DNA from: G020354085 sp964629975 | Lineage (GTDB): Bacteria > Pseudomonadota > Gammaproteobacteria > Acidiferrobacterales > Sulfurifustaceae | Direction of reading: 5' to 3' | Assembly: GCA_964629975.1 (NCBI GenBank) | Contig: CAZVUN010000030.1 | Coordinates: forward strand, 1-26,134 | DNA length: 26,134 nt | Program-made: the position numbers and the translations under genes | Notes under the pieces: generated by a model | What the model was told of the DNA's origin: nothing | Database searches by the model: none | The model's input: the letters and a program-made list of their open reading frames with translations, nothing else | Shown: positions 8,501 through 15,469 of the stretch, piece after piece | Layout of the letters: each line of letters begins with the position of its first letter | Position numbering within the stretch: position 1 is the stretch's first letter

Positions 8501-9741
8501 TCGTAGCGCAATGCCTCGGCCGGCTGCACCTGCGCGGCGCGCCAGGCCGGATAGATCGTCGACACGAGCGCCAGCACCAGCGAGCAACCCGCGATCAGCG
8601 CCACGTCCTGCCAGTGCAGGTCGGACGGCAGCTCGCTGATGAAGTACACGTCCGCCGAGATGAACGAGATGCGCAGCAGGCTCTCCAGCCCCTGCACGAG
8701 GCTCTCGACGTTGAGCGCCAGCACGACCCCGACCAGCGTGCCGACCACGGTGCCGATCGTGCCGACCACGGCGCCGTTGACCATGAAGATGCCCATGATG
8801 CTCGTCGGGCTCACCCCGAGCGTGCGCAGGATGGCGATGTCGGCCTCCTTCTCGTTGACGATCATCACCAGCGCCGACACCACGTTGAACATCGCCACCG
8901 TCACGATCAGCAGCAGGATCACGAACATCACGGTCTTCTCGATCTTGAGGGCACGGAAGAAATTGCCGTGCTCGCGCGTCCAGTCGCGCGCGCGGTACTG
9001 CGGCCCGAGGGCCATGGCGATCTGCTCGCTCACGAGCGGCGCGCTGTCCAGGTCCTCGAGCTTCAGGCGCAGCCCGCTCACCGCGTTGTTCAGCTGGTAG
9101 AGCTTGGCGGCATCGTCGAGATGGATCAGCGCCAGCCCGCTGTCGTACTCGTACATGTCCATCTTGAACACCCCCGCAACCGTGAAGCGCTTGAAGCGCG
9201 GCATCAGGCCGGCCGGTGTCGATTGCGCCTGCGGGATCACCAGCGAGACCTGCGAGCCGGGCTGCAGATCGAGCTTCCAGGCAAGCGCGCTGCCCACCAC
9301 GATGTTGAACTCGCCGCCCTTCAAGGCGTCGAGACTGCCGTTCAGCATCCTCAGATTGAATTCGGAGACCTGGCCCTCCTCGGCCGGCAAGATGCCGCGC
9401 ACCATCACGCCGCTCACCGCCTTGCCGCGCGCCAGCATGCCTTGGCCGAGGATGTACGGGGCGCGGCCGATCACGCGCGGGTCCGTGATGCGCGCGGACA
9501 CACTGGACCAGTCGCGCAGTTGCCCGGTGTTCTCCGTGATGGTGACGTGCGACACCACACCGAGGATGCGCGCGCGCAGCTCCTTGCCGAAGCCATTCAT
9601 CACCGACAGCACCGTGATCAGTGCCGCGATCCCGAGCGTGATGCCGAGGACCGAGATCAGCGAGATGACGGAGATGAAATGTGACCGGCGCCGGGCGCGT
9701 GTGTAACGCAGCCCGATGAACAGCTCGAAGGGGCGAATCAT
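8497..9741 (-). CDS. lolC: Lipoprotein-releasing system permease, LolC/LolE family
   Basis: A 414-residue inner-membrane permease with one membrane helix near the N-terminus (about 24-48), a large periplasmic domain and three helices of the FtsX domain in the C-terminal half. The N-terminus FELFIGLRYTRARRRSHFIS and the early VMNGFGKELRARILG are typical of LolC/LolE. In the periplasmic domain the STPAGLMPRFKRFTVAGVF segment aligns by eye with the LolA-binding hook loop of E. coli LolC (T-P-M-G-R-I-P), more than with LolE. It is the only permease in this Lol locus, so it may be a LolF-like subunit acting as a homodimer; a distant lolE cannot be excluded. Translation of lolD is coupled to it by ATGA. 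Confidence 0.9.
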   Translation of the reverse strand: MIRPFELFIGLRYTRARRRSHFISVISLISVLGITLGIAALITVLSVMNGFGKELRARILGVVSHVTITENTGQLRDWSSVSARITDPRVIGRAPYILGQGMLARGKAVSGVMVRGILPAEEGQVSEFNLRMLNGSLDALKGGEFNIVVGSALAWKLDLQPGSQVSLVIPQAQSTPAGLMPRFKRFTVAGVFKMDMYEYDSGLALIHLDDAAKLYQLNNAVSGLRLKLEDLDSAPLVSEQIAMALGPQYRARDWTREHGNFFRALKIEKTVMFVILLLIVTVAMFNVVSALVMIVNEKEADIAILRTLGVSPTSIMGIFMVNGAVVGTIGTVVGTLVGVVLALNVESLVQGLESLLRISFISADVYFISELPSDLHWQDVALIAGCSLVLALVSTIYPAWRAAQVQPAEALRYE

Positions 9742-9788
9742 GGGCCGCGATTAAACCACAGGGCGCCGGCGAAGCACACGCGCCGCGC

Positions 9789-10268
9789 TCAGCGTGCGCG
9801 CTTTCCCGGGCGTAACGTGCGCGCGCCCGCGCTCAGGCGCTTGAGCGCGGCGCGCAGCTGCGGATCGCCGATGCTGTCGGCGGCGCTGTCGATCAGCTGT
9901 GCGGTATGCGTCGACAGGCGCGTCGGCGGCACCGCGGGCGGCGTTGCCGGTGCGCCGTCCTGCGCCTGCGGGCGCACGCGTATGCGCACCTCGCGCAAAC
10001 CGGCGAAGCACGCCTCGGCGCGCAGCCGCGCGAGCAGTTCCTGCTGGCTGTGGCGGGCACGCGAGGCCCAGGCGGGACTGCGGGCCTCGAGCTGCAGCGT
10101 GCCGGCCTCGTAGCGCACCGCACGCACGTGCTCGGCGAGCGGTGCGGGCGCATAGCGCCGCCACAGCGCGGCCAGGCGGCTGGTCTCGTCCAGACGCGCA
10201 CCCAGCTGATTGAGCAGCGCGGTCGGCAGGAAGGCGCCGAGGCCCTGGGGTGTGGCGGTACGTTTCAC
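9789..10268 (-). CDS. dciA: DUF721/DciA-family protein (probable DnaB-helicase loader)
   Basis: A 159-residue protein with the DUF721 core: SRLAALWRRYAPAPLAEHVR, then a beta strand pair ending in LQLEARSPAWASRARHSQQELLARL, which is the family signature. A Pro-rich linker and a basic tail (RTLRPGKRAR) follow. DciA is the ancestral bacterial loader of the replicative helicase in species lacking DnaC/DnaI, and a dnaB gene lies about 12 kb away in this window. The start is taken as GTG 10268; a GATAAT -10 lies 6 bases before it and there is no Shine-Dalgarno, so the message may be leaderless. A longer start inside the frame upstream is possible. lolC follows 47 bases downstream on the same strand. 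Confidence 0.75.
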   Translation of the reverse strand: MKRTATPQGLGAFLPTALLNQLGARLDETSRLAALWRRYAPAPLAEHVRAVRYEAGTLQLEARSPAWASRARHSQQELLARLRAEACFAGLREVRIRVRPQAQDGAPATPPAVPPTRLSTHTAQLIDSAADSIGDPQLRAALKRLSAGARTLRPGKRAR

Positions 10269-10274
10269 CGTGAC

Positions 10275-10302
10275 ATTATCCGACGCCGCGACCGGATCGC
10301 AA
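10275..10302 (-). promoter_or_regulatory. Candidate promoter of dciA-like gene
   Basis: Minus-strand -10 GATAAT (10275-10280, 5/6 to consensus) is spaced 16 bases from -35 TTGCGA (10297-10302, 4/6). The predicted start point falls at or next to the GTG start codon at 10268, which would give a leaderless transcript. No Shine-Dalgarno-like sequence is present. Confidence 0.45.
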
Positions 10303-10354
10303 AGTCCCGCGTGGCGCACGACACCACCGCACGGCGCTGCCGGCGGCGCGCCGG

Positions 10355-10383
10355 CTGACCGGGTCCGTGGCGCGCGGTAACAT
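10355..10383 (+). promoter_or_regulatory. Candidate promoter of yggS
   Basis: Plus-strand -35 CTGACC (10355-10360, 4/6) is followed after 17 bases by -10 TAACAT (10378-10383, 4/6). The start codon is only 6 bases past the -10, so transcription would begin at about the A of ATG 10390. The upstream bases offer no Shine-Dalgarno. Confidence 0.4.
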
Positions 10384-10389
10384 CCGCGC

Positions 10390-11118
10390 ATGAGTGAAAG
10401 CCGCAATGATGCGTCGTGCGCGATCGCCGAGCGGCTGCACGGCCTGCGTGCACGCATCGCCGAGCTTGCGCGCCGCGCCGGCCGCGATCCGGCGGCGGTG
10501 CGGCTGATCGCGGTGTCCAAGACGCAGCCGAGCGCGGCGATCGCGGCTGCGGTGGCTGCCGGGCAGCGCGAGTTTGCCGAGAACACGGTGCAGGAGGCTC
10601 TGGCCAAGATGCCGGCGCTCGCCGCGCACGCCCTCACCTGGCACTTCATCGGGCATCTGCAGTCGAACAAGGCCCGGTTTGTCCCCGGCAATTTTGCCTG
10701 GCTGCATTCGCTCGACAGCCTCGCGCTCGCACAGCGCCTGTCGCGCCTGGCCGTCGAGCGGCGCGCGCGGCTCGACGCGTTGATCGAGGTAAACGTGAGC
10801 GGCGACCCCCGCCGGCACGGGGTATCGCCCGGGCAGCTGCCGGCCCTGCTTGATGCGTTGCAGCAGTCGGCACTGCCGAACCTGCGGCTGCGCGGCCTGA
10901 TGGCGATGGGGCCGCACCCGGCGAGCGAGGGCGAGGTGCGCGCGGCATTCGCCGCGGTGCGCACCCTGTGTCAACAGGGTCGACAGCGCACGGGCTGGCA
11001 GGACTTTACCGAGCTGTCGATGGGCATGAGTGGCGACTATGCCGAGGCGATTCTCGAAGGCGCGACGATGGTGCGTCTCGGCACGGCCGTGTTCGGCGAA
11101 CGTCACCCTCGACGTTGA
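10390..11118 (+). CDS. yggS: YggS/PROSC-family pyridoxal 5'-phosphate-binding protein
   Basis: A 242-residue cytoplasmic PLP-binding protein with an alanine-racemase-like barrel, involved in vitamin B6 homeostasis and amino-acid balance rather than in a known catalytic step. The PLP lysine is K44 in LIAVSKTQP. Family motifs WHFIGHLQSNK, LIEVNVSGDP, GLMAMGP and LSMGMSGDYAEAI-EGATMVRLGTAVFG are all present and the length is standard. One small departure: the usual FGEN-Y/R-VQE reads FAENTVQE here. The ATG gives the standard N-terminus but has no Shine-Dalgarno. The gene converges on the EamA transporter and the two overlap by 16 bases, leaving no room for a terminator. Confidence 0.92.
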   Translation: MSESRNDASCAIAERLHGLRARIAELARRAGRDPAAVRLIAVSKTQPSAAIAAAVAAGQREFAENTVQEALAKMPALAAHALTWHFIGHLQSNKARFVPGNFAWLHSLDSLALAQRLSRLAVERRARLDALIEVNVSGDPRRHGVSPGQLPALLDALQQSALPNLRLRGLMAMGPHPASEGEVRAAFAAVRTLCQQGRQRTGWQDFTELSMGMSGDYAEAILEGATMVRLGTAVFGERHPRR

Positions 11119-12032
11119 ACGTCCGGCCGCGCCGGCCGGCTGTCCGGGGCTGACTCCTCGCGCGGCGCCACGCGCGCGGCGAGTGTCGCGCCCAGGGCAA
11201 TCAGCGCGCCGCCGAACCATTCACCGGCGGTTACCACCTCGTCGGTCAGCAGCTGCTGCGAGATCGCCCCGGCGATCAGCTCCACCAGGGCGATGACCGC
11301 CGAGCGATGCACCGGCATGTGCGTGACGCCGTACTGCACCAGCACCGTCATGGACAGGATACCGAACGCCCCGAGCACCACCGCGCCCAGATACACGCCG
11401 CTCGCCACCCGCGGGACGGGCGGGTGCAGGAACGCAATGAGCAGCAGCGCCACCAGCACCACCCCGCCCCATACCGCCACCGCCTTGGCCGCGACCGAGA
11501 CGTCCTGCAGCTTGCGCACCAGCACGTTGGATACGGCGAACGCGACGCCGGAGCTGATGGCGAACCAGTCGCCGGTGTCGCGCGGCCACGGCGCGCCGAT
11601 GCCTGGGTCCCACAGCATGAGCAGCGCCCCGCCCATGGCCAGCAGCAGGCTGAGCATGGCAAGCGGCGCGATGCGCTCGCGCAGGACGAGCCATGCCAAC
11701 AGCGTCGCCCACAGCGGTGACAGGTAGAACAGCAATAGCACGCGCAGGATGTTGCCGGTCAGCACCGCCTCGACGAAGGCGATGTTGGTCCAGCCGGCCG
11801 CGAGCATGAGCAGGGCCAGCAGCCCGGGGCGGTGCGCGAACTCCGGCAGCGCCGTGTGCGTGCGCACCAGGCTGACCACGAGCGCGGCGGCGTACAGCAG
11901 CAGCGTCAGCCAGATGCCCGCGAGCCCCTGCGCCTCGAGCAGGCGCATCGGGTACCAGATGATGCCCCACAGACTCGCGCCCAGCGCGAGACTCGCCGCC
12001 GGCAGCCAGCGCCGGCTCGAATTGGAGGACAT
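11103..12032 (-). CDS. EamA/DMT-family transporter
   Basis: A 309-residue inner-membrane protein with about ten hydrophobic helices arranged as two EamA repeats, the usual layout of drug/metabolite transporters. The first repeat begins LALGASLWGIIWYPMRLLE, and the second half ends VALVELIAGAISQQLLTDEVVTAGEWFGGALIALG, a typical DMT terminal helix pair. A hydrophilic Pro/Arg-rich tail follows. Substrate cannot be inferred; relatives export amino acids, nucleosides or metabolites. It is transcribed divergently from dapC, with a shared symmetric -10 element, and its 3' end overlaps yggS by 16 bases in convergent orientation. Confidence 0.85.
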   Translation of the reverse strand: MSSNSSRRWLPAASLALGASLWGIIWYPMRLLEAQGLAGIWLTLLLYAAALVVSLVRTHTALPEFAHRPGLLALLMLAAGWTNIAFVEAVLTGNILRVLLLFYLSPLWATLLAWLVLRERIAPLAMLSLLLAMGGALLMLWDPGIGAPWPRDTGDWFAISSGVAFAVSNVLVRKLQDVSVAAKAVAVWGGVVLVALLLIAFLHPPVPRVASGVYLGAVVLGAFGILSMTVLVQYGVTHMPVHRSAVIALVELIAGAISQQLLTDEVVTAGEWFGGALIALGATLAARVAPREESAPDSRPARPDVQRRG

Positions 12033-12054
12033 TGCGGGGTTCCCTCATTATAAT
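12026..12054 (+). promoter_or_regulatory. dapC promoter with perfect, symmetric -10 (also readable toward the EamA gene)
   Basis: A consensus TATAAT occupies 12049-12054, 17 bases after AGGACA (12026-12031, 4/6 to TTGACA). The start point would be near 12061, about 22 bases before the dapC ATG. The core ATTATAAT (12047-12054) is its own reverse complement, so a TATAAT also reads on the minus strand (12047-12052) toward the transporter gene, whose ATG is at 12032; the minus-strand -35 is poor. Confidence 0.6.
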
Positions 12055-12082
12055 GACAGGTTGCGCCAGCTCACCGATCCCC

Positions 12083-13291
12083 ATGAACTCCCGGCTCGCG
12101 GGCCTGCAACCCTATCCGTTCCAGAAGCTCGCCCGGCTCCTCGATGGCATTACGCCGCCGAGCGGCAAGACGCCTATCAAGCTGTCGATCGGCGAGCCGC
12201 AGCATGCCGCACCGCCTTTCGTATTGGAAGAGATGCGCCGCCAGCTGGCGGGGCTGTCGCACTATCCGCTCACCAAGGGGATCCCCGAGCTGCGGGCGGC
12301 CATGGCGCAGTGGGCGAATCGGCGCTTCCGGCTGGTGCGCGCCCCGCTCGACCCGGAACGCCACATCCTGCCGGTGGCCGGCACGCGCGAGGCGCTGTTC
12401 TCGATCGCGCAGGCCGTGATCGACACACACGCCGGCGCCGCAACGCCGGTCGTGCTCATGCCCAATCCGTTCTACCAGATCTACGAGGGCGCGGCCGTGC
12501 TGGCCGGCGCCGAGCCGCGCTTCCTCAACACGACGCCGGCCACCCGCTACCGCATGGACTTCGCACGCGTGCCGGCGGCGCTGTGGCCGCGCGTGCAACT
12601 CGTCTACGTGTGCTCGCCGGGCAATCCGACCGGCACCGTGCTCGGGTCGAACGACTATGCACAGCTCCTCGAGCTCGCCGAGCGCTACGACTTCGTGATC
12701 GCCTCGGACGAGTGCTACAGCGAGATCTACTTCGATGAGGACGCCCCGCCGGTCGGCCTGCTCGAGGTAGCGCATGATCTCGGGGTTCGCGACTACCGCC
12801 GCTGCCTCGCCTTCCACAGCCTGTCGAAGCGCTCCAACCTGCCGGGTCTGCGCTCCGGCTTCGTGGCCGGCGACGCTGAGCTGCTGGGTCGCTATCTCGA
12901 ATACCGCACCTACCAGGGCTCTGCCCTGCCGCCGCCGACCCAGCGCGCCAGCATCGCGGCCTGGAACGACGAGGCGCATGTGCGCGAGAACCGGCGGCTG
13001 TACCGCGAGAAATTCGCCGCCGTGCTCGAGGTGCTGGCGCCGGTACTGAAGGTCACCCGCCCGGACGCGAGTTTCTATCTGTGGCCGGAAACACCGCAGG
13101 ACGACACGACCTTCACGCGCGAGCTGTACCGGCAGGAAAATGTGCTGGTCCTGCCCGGCAGCTACCTCTCGCGCGAGGCCGACGGTATCAACCCCGGTCA
13201 CCGGCGGGTGCGCCTGGCGCTGGTGGCGAGCCTCGCCGAATGCGTGGAAGGCGCGCGCCGCATCCGAAATTTTGTAGAATCGCACGCCTGA
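12083..13291 (+). CDS. dapC: Succinyldiaminopimelate transaminase DapC
   Basis: A 402-residue PLP-dependent class I/II aminotransferase that converts N-succinyl-2-amino-6-ketopimelate to N-succinyl-LL-DAP with glutamate as donor. Motifs include the N-terminal LSIGEPQH (34-41), CSPGNPTG (177-184), ASDECYSEIYF (207-217, with D209 and Y212 at the PLP ring and hydroxyl), and the Schiff-base lysine K249 in FHSLSKRSNLPGLRSGF. The start at 12083 is preferred because the predicted transcription start lies near 12061 and MNSRLAGLQPYPFQKL matches the family N-terminus; a frame open to 12032 precedes it. No clear Shine-Dalgarno is seen. It leads a dapC-dapD-dapE cluster, which supports DapC over other aminotransferases. 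Confidence 0.92.
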   Translation: MNSRLAGLQPYPFQKLARLLDGITPPSGKTPIKLSIGEPQHAAPPFVLEEMRRQLAGLSHYPLTKGIPELRAAMAQWANRRFRLVRAPLDPERHILPVAGTREALFSIAQAVIDTHAGAATPVVLMPNPFYQIYEGAAVLAGAEPRFLNTTPATRYRMDFARVPAALWPRVQLVYVCSPGNPTGTVLGSNDYAQLLELAERYDFVIASDECYSEIYFDEDAPPVGLLEVAHDLGVRDYRRCLAFHSLSKRSNLPGLRSGFVAGDAELLGRYLEYRTYQGSALPPPTQRASIAAWNDEAHVRENRRLYREKFAAVLEVLAPVLKVTRPDASFYLWPETPQDDTTFTRELYRQENVLVLPGSYLSREADGINPGHRRVRLALVASLAECVEGARRIRNFVESHA

Positions 13292-13330
13292 GCCGGCACC
13301 GACACCGAATGTCCTGAGGAGACCCGCGGC

Positions 13331-14149
13331 ATGAGCATCCAGACCATCATCGACCAGGCCTTTGAACGCCGCGCCCAGATCACGCCGCGCAGCGTCGAGA
13401 CCCACGTCAAGGACGCGGTGCTCGAGGCCATCGACCTGCTCGACACCGGCAAGGCGCGGGTCGCCGAGAAGCAGGGCGGAAGGTGGGTGGTCAACGAGTG
13501 GCTGAAGAAGGCGGTGCTGCTCTACTTCCGCATCGAGGACAACCAGTTCATCAAGGGCGGCTATACCAATTACTGGGACAAGGTCCCGGCCAAGTTCGCG
13601 GACTATAACTCCAAGACCTTCCGCGATGGCGGCTTCCGCGTGGTGCCGCCCGCGGCCGTGCGCAAGGGCGCCTACATCGCGCCCTCGGTGGTGCTGATGC
13701 CGTCGTATGTGAACATCGGCGGCTACGTCGATGAAGGCACGATGGTCGATACCTGGGCGACGGTCGGCTCCTGCGCGCAGATCGGCAAGAACGTGCACCT
13801 CTCCGGCGGTGTGGGCATCGGCGGCGTACTGGAACCGGTGCAGGCCGCCCCGACCATCATCGAGGACAACTGCTTCATCGGTGCGCGCTCCGAGGTGGTC
13901 GAGGGCGTGATCGTCGGCGAGGGTTCGGTCATCTCGATGGGCGTGTACCTCGGCAAGAGCACCAAGATCTACAACCGCCTGACCGGTGAGGTGAGCTACG
14001 GCTTCGTGCCGCCCGGCTCGGTGGTGGTGGCCGGCAACCTGCCCTCGGCCGACGGCAAGTACAGCCTGTACTGCGCGGTGATCGTCAAGCAGGTCGACGA
14101 GAAGACGCGCGCCAAGGTCGGCATCAACGAACTGCTGCGCGACATCTGA
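13331..14149 (+). CDS. dapD: 2,3,4,5-tetrahydropyridine-2,6-dicarboxylate N-succinyltransferase
   Basis: A 272-residue trimeric enzyme that transfers succinyl from succinyl-CoA to tetrahydrodipicolinate, opening the ring and starting the succinylase branch of DAP/lysine synthesis. The N-terminal helical domain is followed by hexapeptide-repeat coils of a left-handed beta helix (about residues 110-220), visible as KGAYIAPSVVLMPSYVNIGG, EGTMVDTWATVGSCAQIG and NVHLSGGVGIGG. Length and motifs match DapD closely. TGAGGAG lies about 11 bases before the ATG. It follows dapC after 39 bases and precedes dapE by 50 bases, so a shared transcript is likely. Confidence 0.97.
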   Translation: MSIQTIIDQAFERRAQITPRSVETHVKDAVLEAIDLLDTGKARVAEKQGGRWVVNEWLKKAVLLYFRIEDNQFIKGGYTNYWDKVPAKFADYNSKTFRDGGFRVVPPAAVRKGAYIAPSVVLMPSYVNIGGYVDEGTMVDTWATVGSCAQIGKNVHLSGGVGIGGVLEPVQAAPTIIEDNCFIGARSEVVEGVIVGEGSVISMGVYLGKSTKIYNRLTGEVSYGFVPPGSVVVAGNLPSADGKYSLYCAVIVKQVDEKTRAKVGINELLRDI

Positions 14150-14199
14150 CGCACGCGCCGCGCGCGGGCCGTATCTGCCCGCCCGCTGCCCGCACCGCC

Positions 14200-15333
14200 A
14201 TGACTGACCGAACGCTCGAGCTCACCAAGCAATTGATTGCGCGCGCCTCGGTCACGCCCGATGACGCCGGCTGCCAGGACCTGCTGATCGCGCGCCTCGA
14301 GCCGCTCGGCTTCAAATGCGAGCGCCTGCGCTTCGGTCAGGTCGACAACCTGTGGGCGCAACGCGGCAGCGGCCGGCCACTGCTCGTCCTGGCGGGGCAC
14401 ACCGATGTCGTGCCGAGCGGGCCGCGCGAGAAGTGGTCGAGCGATCCGTTCTATCCGCAGGTGCGCGACGGCCAGCTGTACGGTCGCGGCGCGGCCGACA
14501 TGAAGGCCTCGCTCGCCGCCTTTGTCACCGCGCTCGAAGACTTCCTCGCGCAGCAGCCGAATCACAAGGGCAGCATCGGGTTGCTGCTCACCTCGGATGA
14601 GGAGGGTCCGGCGGTCGATGGAACGGTCAAGGTGGTCGAGTGGTTGTCGGCCCGCGGCATCCGCATCGACTATTGCCTGATCGGCGAACCCTCGTCGGAA
14701 CAGCGGCTCGGTGATGTCATCAAGATCGGGCGGCGCGGCTCGCTCGGCGGCCAGCTGATCGTGCGTGGACGCCAAGGGCACGTCGCCTACCCGCATCTGG
14801 CGCGCAATCCGATTCACCTGGCGGCACCGGCGCTCGCCGAGCTCGCGGCCATCGAGTGGGATCAGGGCAGCGATAGCTTCCCCAAAACCAGCTTCCAGAT
14901 CTCCAACATCCACGCGGGCACCGGTGCGGTGAACGTGATTCCCGGGGAGCTGACGGTGCTGTTCAACCTGCGCTTCTCGCCGGCGGTCACCGCCGAGCAG
15001 TTGCGCAACCGCATTGCCGCAGTGCTCGATCGCCACGGGCTCGAGTATGAGCTCACCTGGCAGCTGTCCGGCGAACCGTTCCTCACGCGCGGCACCACGC
15101 TTATCGATGCGGTGCGCGCGGCCGTGCGCGCCGAGCTGGGCATCGACACCGTGCCCTCGACCGGCGGCGGCACCTCCGACGGCCGTTTCATCGCACCGAC
15201 CGGCGCCGAGGTCGTGGAGCTCGGCCCCCTCAACCGCAGCATTCACCAGATCGACGAACATGTGGCTGTGGACGATCCGGCGCGTCTGGCACGCGTTTAC
15301 CGGCGCATTCTGGCGACCCTGCTGGCTGCGTGA
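14200..15333 (+). CDS. dapE: Succinyl-diaminopimelate desuccinylase
   Basis: A 377-residue di-zinc M20-family hydrolase that removes succinate from N-succinyl-LL-DAP to give LL-DAP. Metal and catalytic residues occur at the same numbers as in the Haemophilus influenzae enzyme: H67 and D69 in LAGHTDVVPSG, bridging D100 in GRGAADMKAS, the general base E134 with E135 in TSDEEGPA, E163 in IGEPSS, and H349 in NRSIHQIDEHV. The dimerisation lid domain lies at about 180-290. All essential residues are present. It is the third gene of the dap cluster; 136 noncoding bases separate it from the kinase gene. Confidence 0.97.
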   Translation: MTDRTLELTKQLIARASVTPDDAGCQDLLIARLEPLGFKCERLRFGQVDNLWAQRGSGRPLLVLAGHTDVVPSGPREKWSSDPFYPQVRDGQLYGRGAADMKASLAAFVTALEDFLAQQPNHKGSIGLLLTSDEEGPAVDGTVKVVEWLSARGIRIDYCLIGEPSSEQRLGDVIKIGRRGSLGGQLIVRGRQGHVAYPHLARNPIHLAAPALAELAAIEWDQGSDSFPKTSFQISNIHAGTGAVNVIPGELTVLFNLRFSPAVTAEQLRNRIAAVLDRHGLEYELTWQLSGEPFLTRGTTLIDAVRAAVRAELGIDTVPSTGGGTSDGRFIAPTGAEVVELGPLNRSIHQIDEHVAVDDPARLARVYRRILATLLAA

Positions 15334-15442
15334 GACGGGTGTTTTCTTCTTGTGAGATCAGTCAGTTACGAGCGCTAAGTGAAGTATTGTCGAGGCATCC
15401 CCCGCGGCCAGATCGAGGCCCCGGGCGAGGCAGGCTGCACGC

Positions 15443-15448
15443 TATACT
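15443..15448 (+). promoter_or_regulatory. Possible -10 element before the CHASE2 kinase gene
   Basis: TATACT (5/6 to TATAAT) lies 21 bases before the kinase ATG, and GGAGGGGGG abuts the start codon as a strong ribosome-binding site. No -35 hexamer is seen at 16-18 bases (the DNA there is C/G-rich), so an activator or a different sigma factor may be needed. Otherwise nothing was recognised in the 136-base dapE-kinase gap (15334-15469). Confidence 0.3.
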
Positions 15449-15469
15449 TTCTTAACAGCCGGAGGGGGG

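Noticed and set aside
9742..9788. Promoter for lolC (TTTAAT before the ATG)
   Set aside because: No -35 of any quality at 16-18 bases; the gene can be read through from dciA.
12071..13798. 575-codon minus-strand open frame opposite dapC/dapD
   Set aside because: Spans two well-supported genes on the other strand and the gap between them; no motif or ribosome-binding site.
13996..15261. 421-codon minus-strand open frame opposite dapE
   Set aside because: DapE retains every metal ligand in the sense frame; the antisense product has shadow-like composition.
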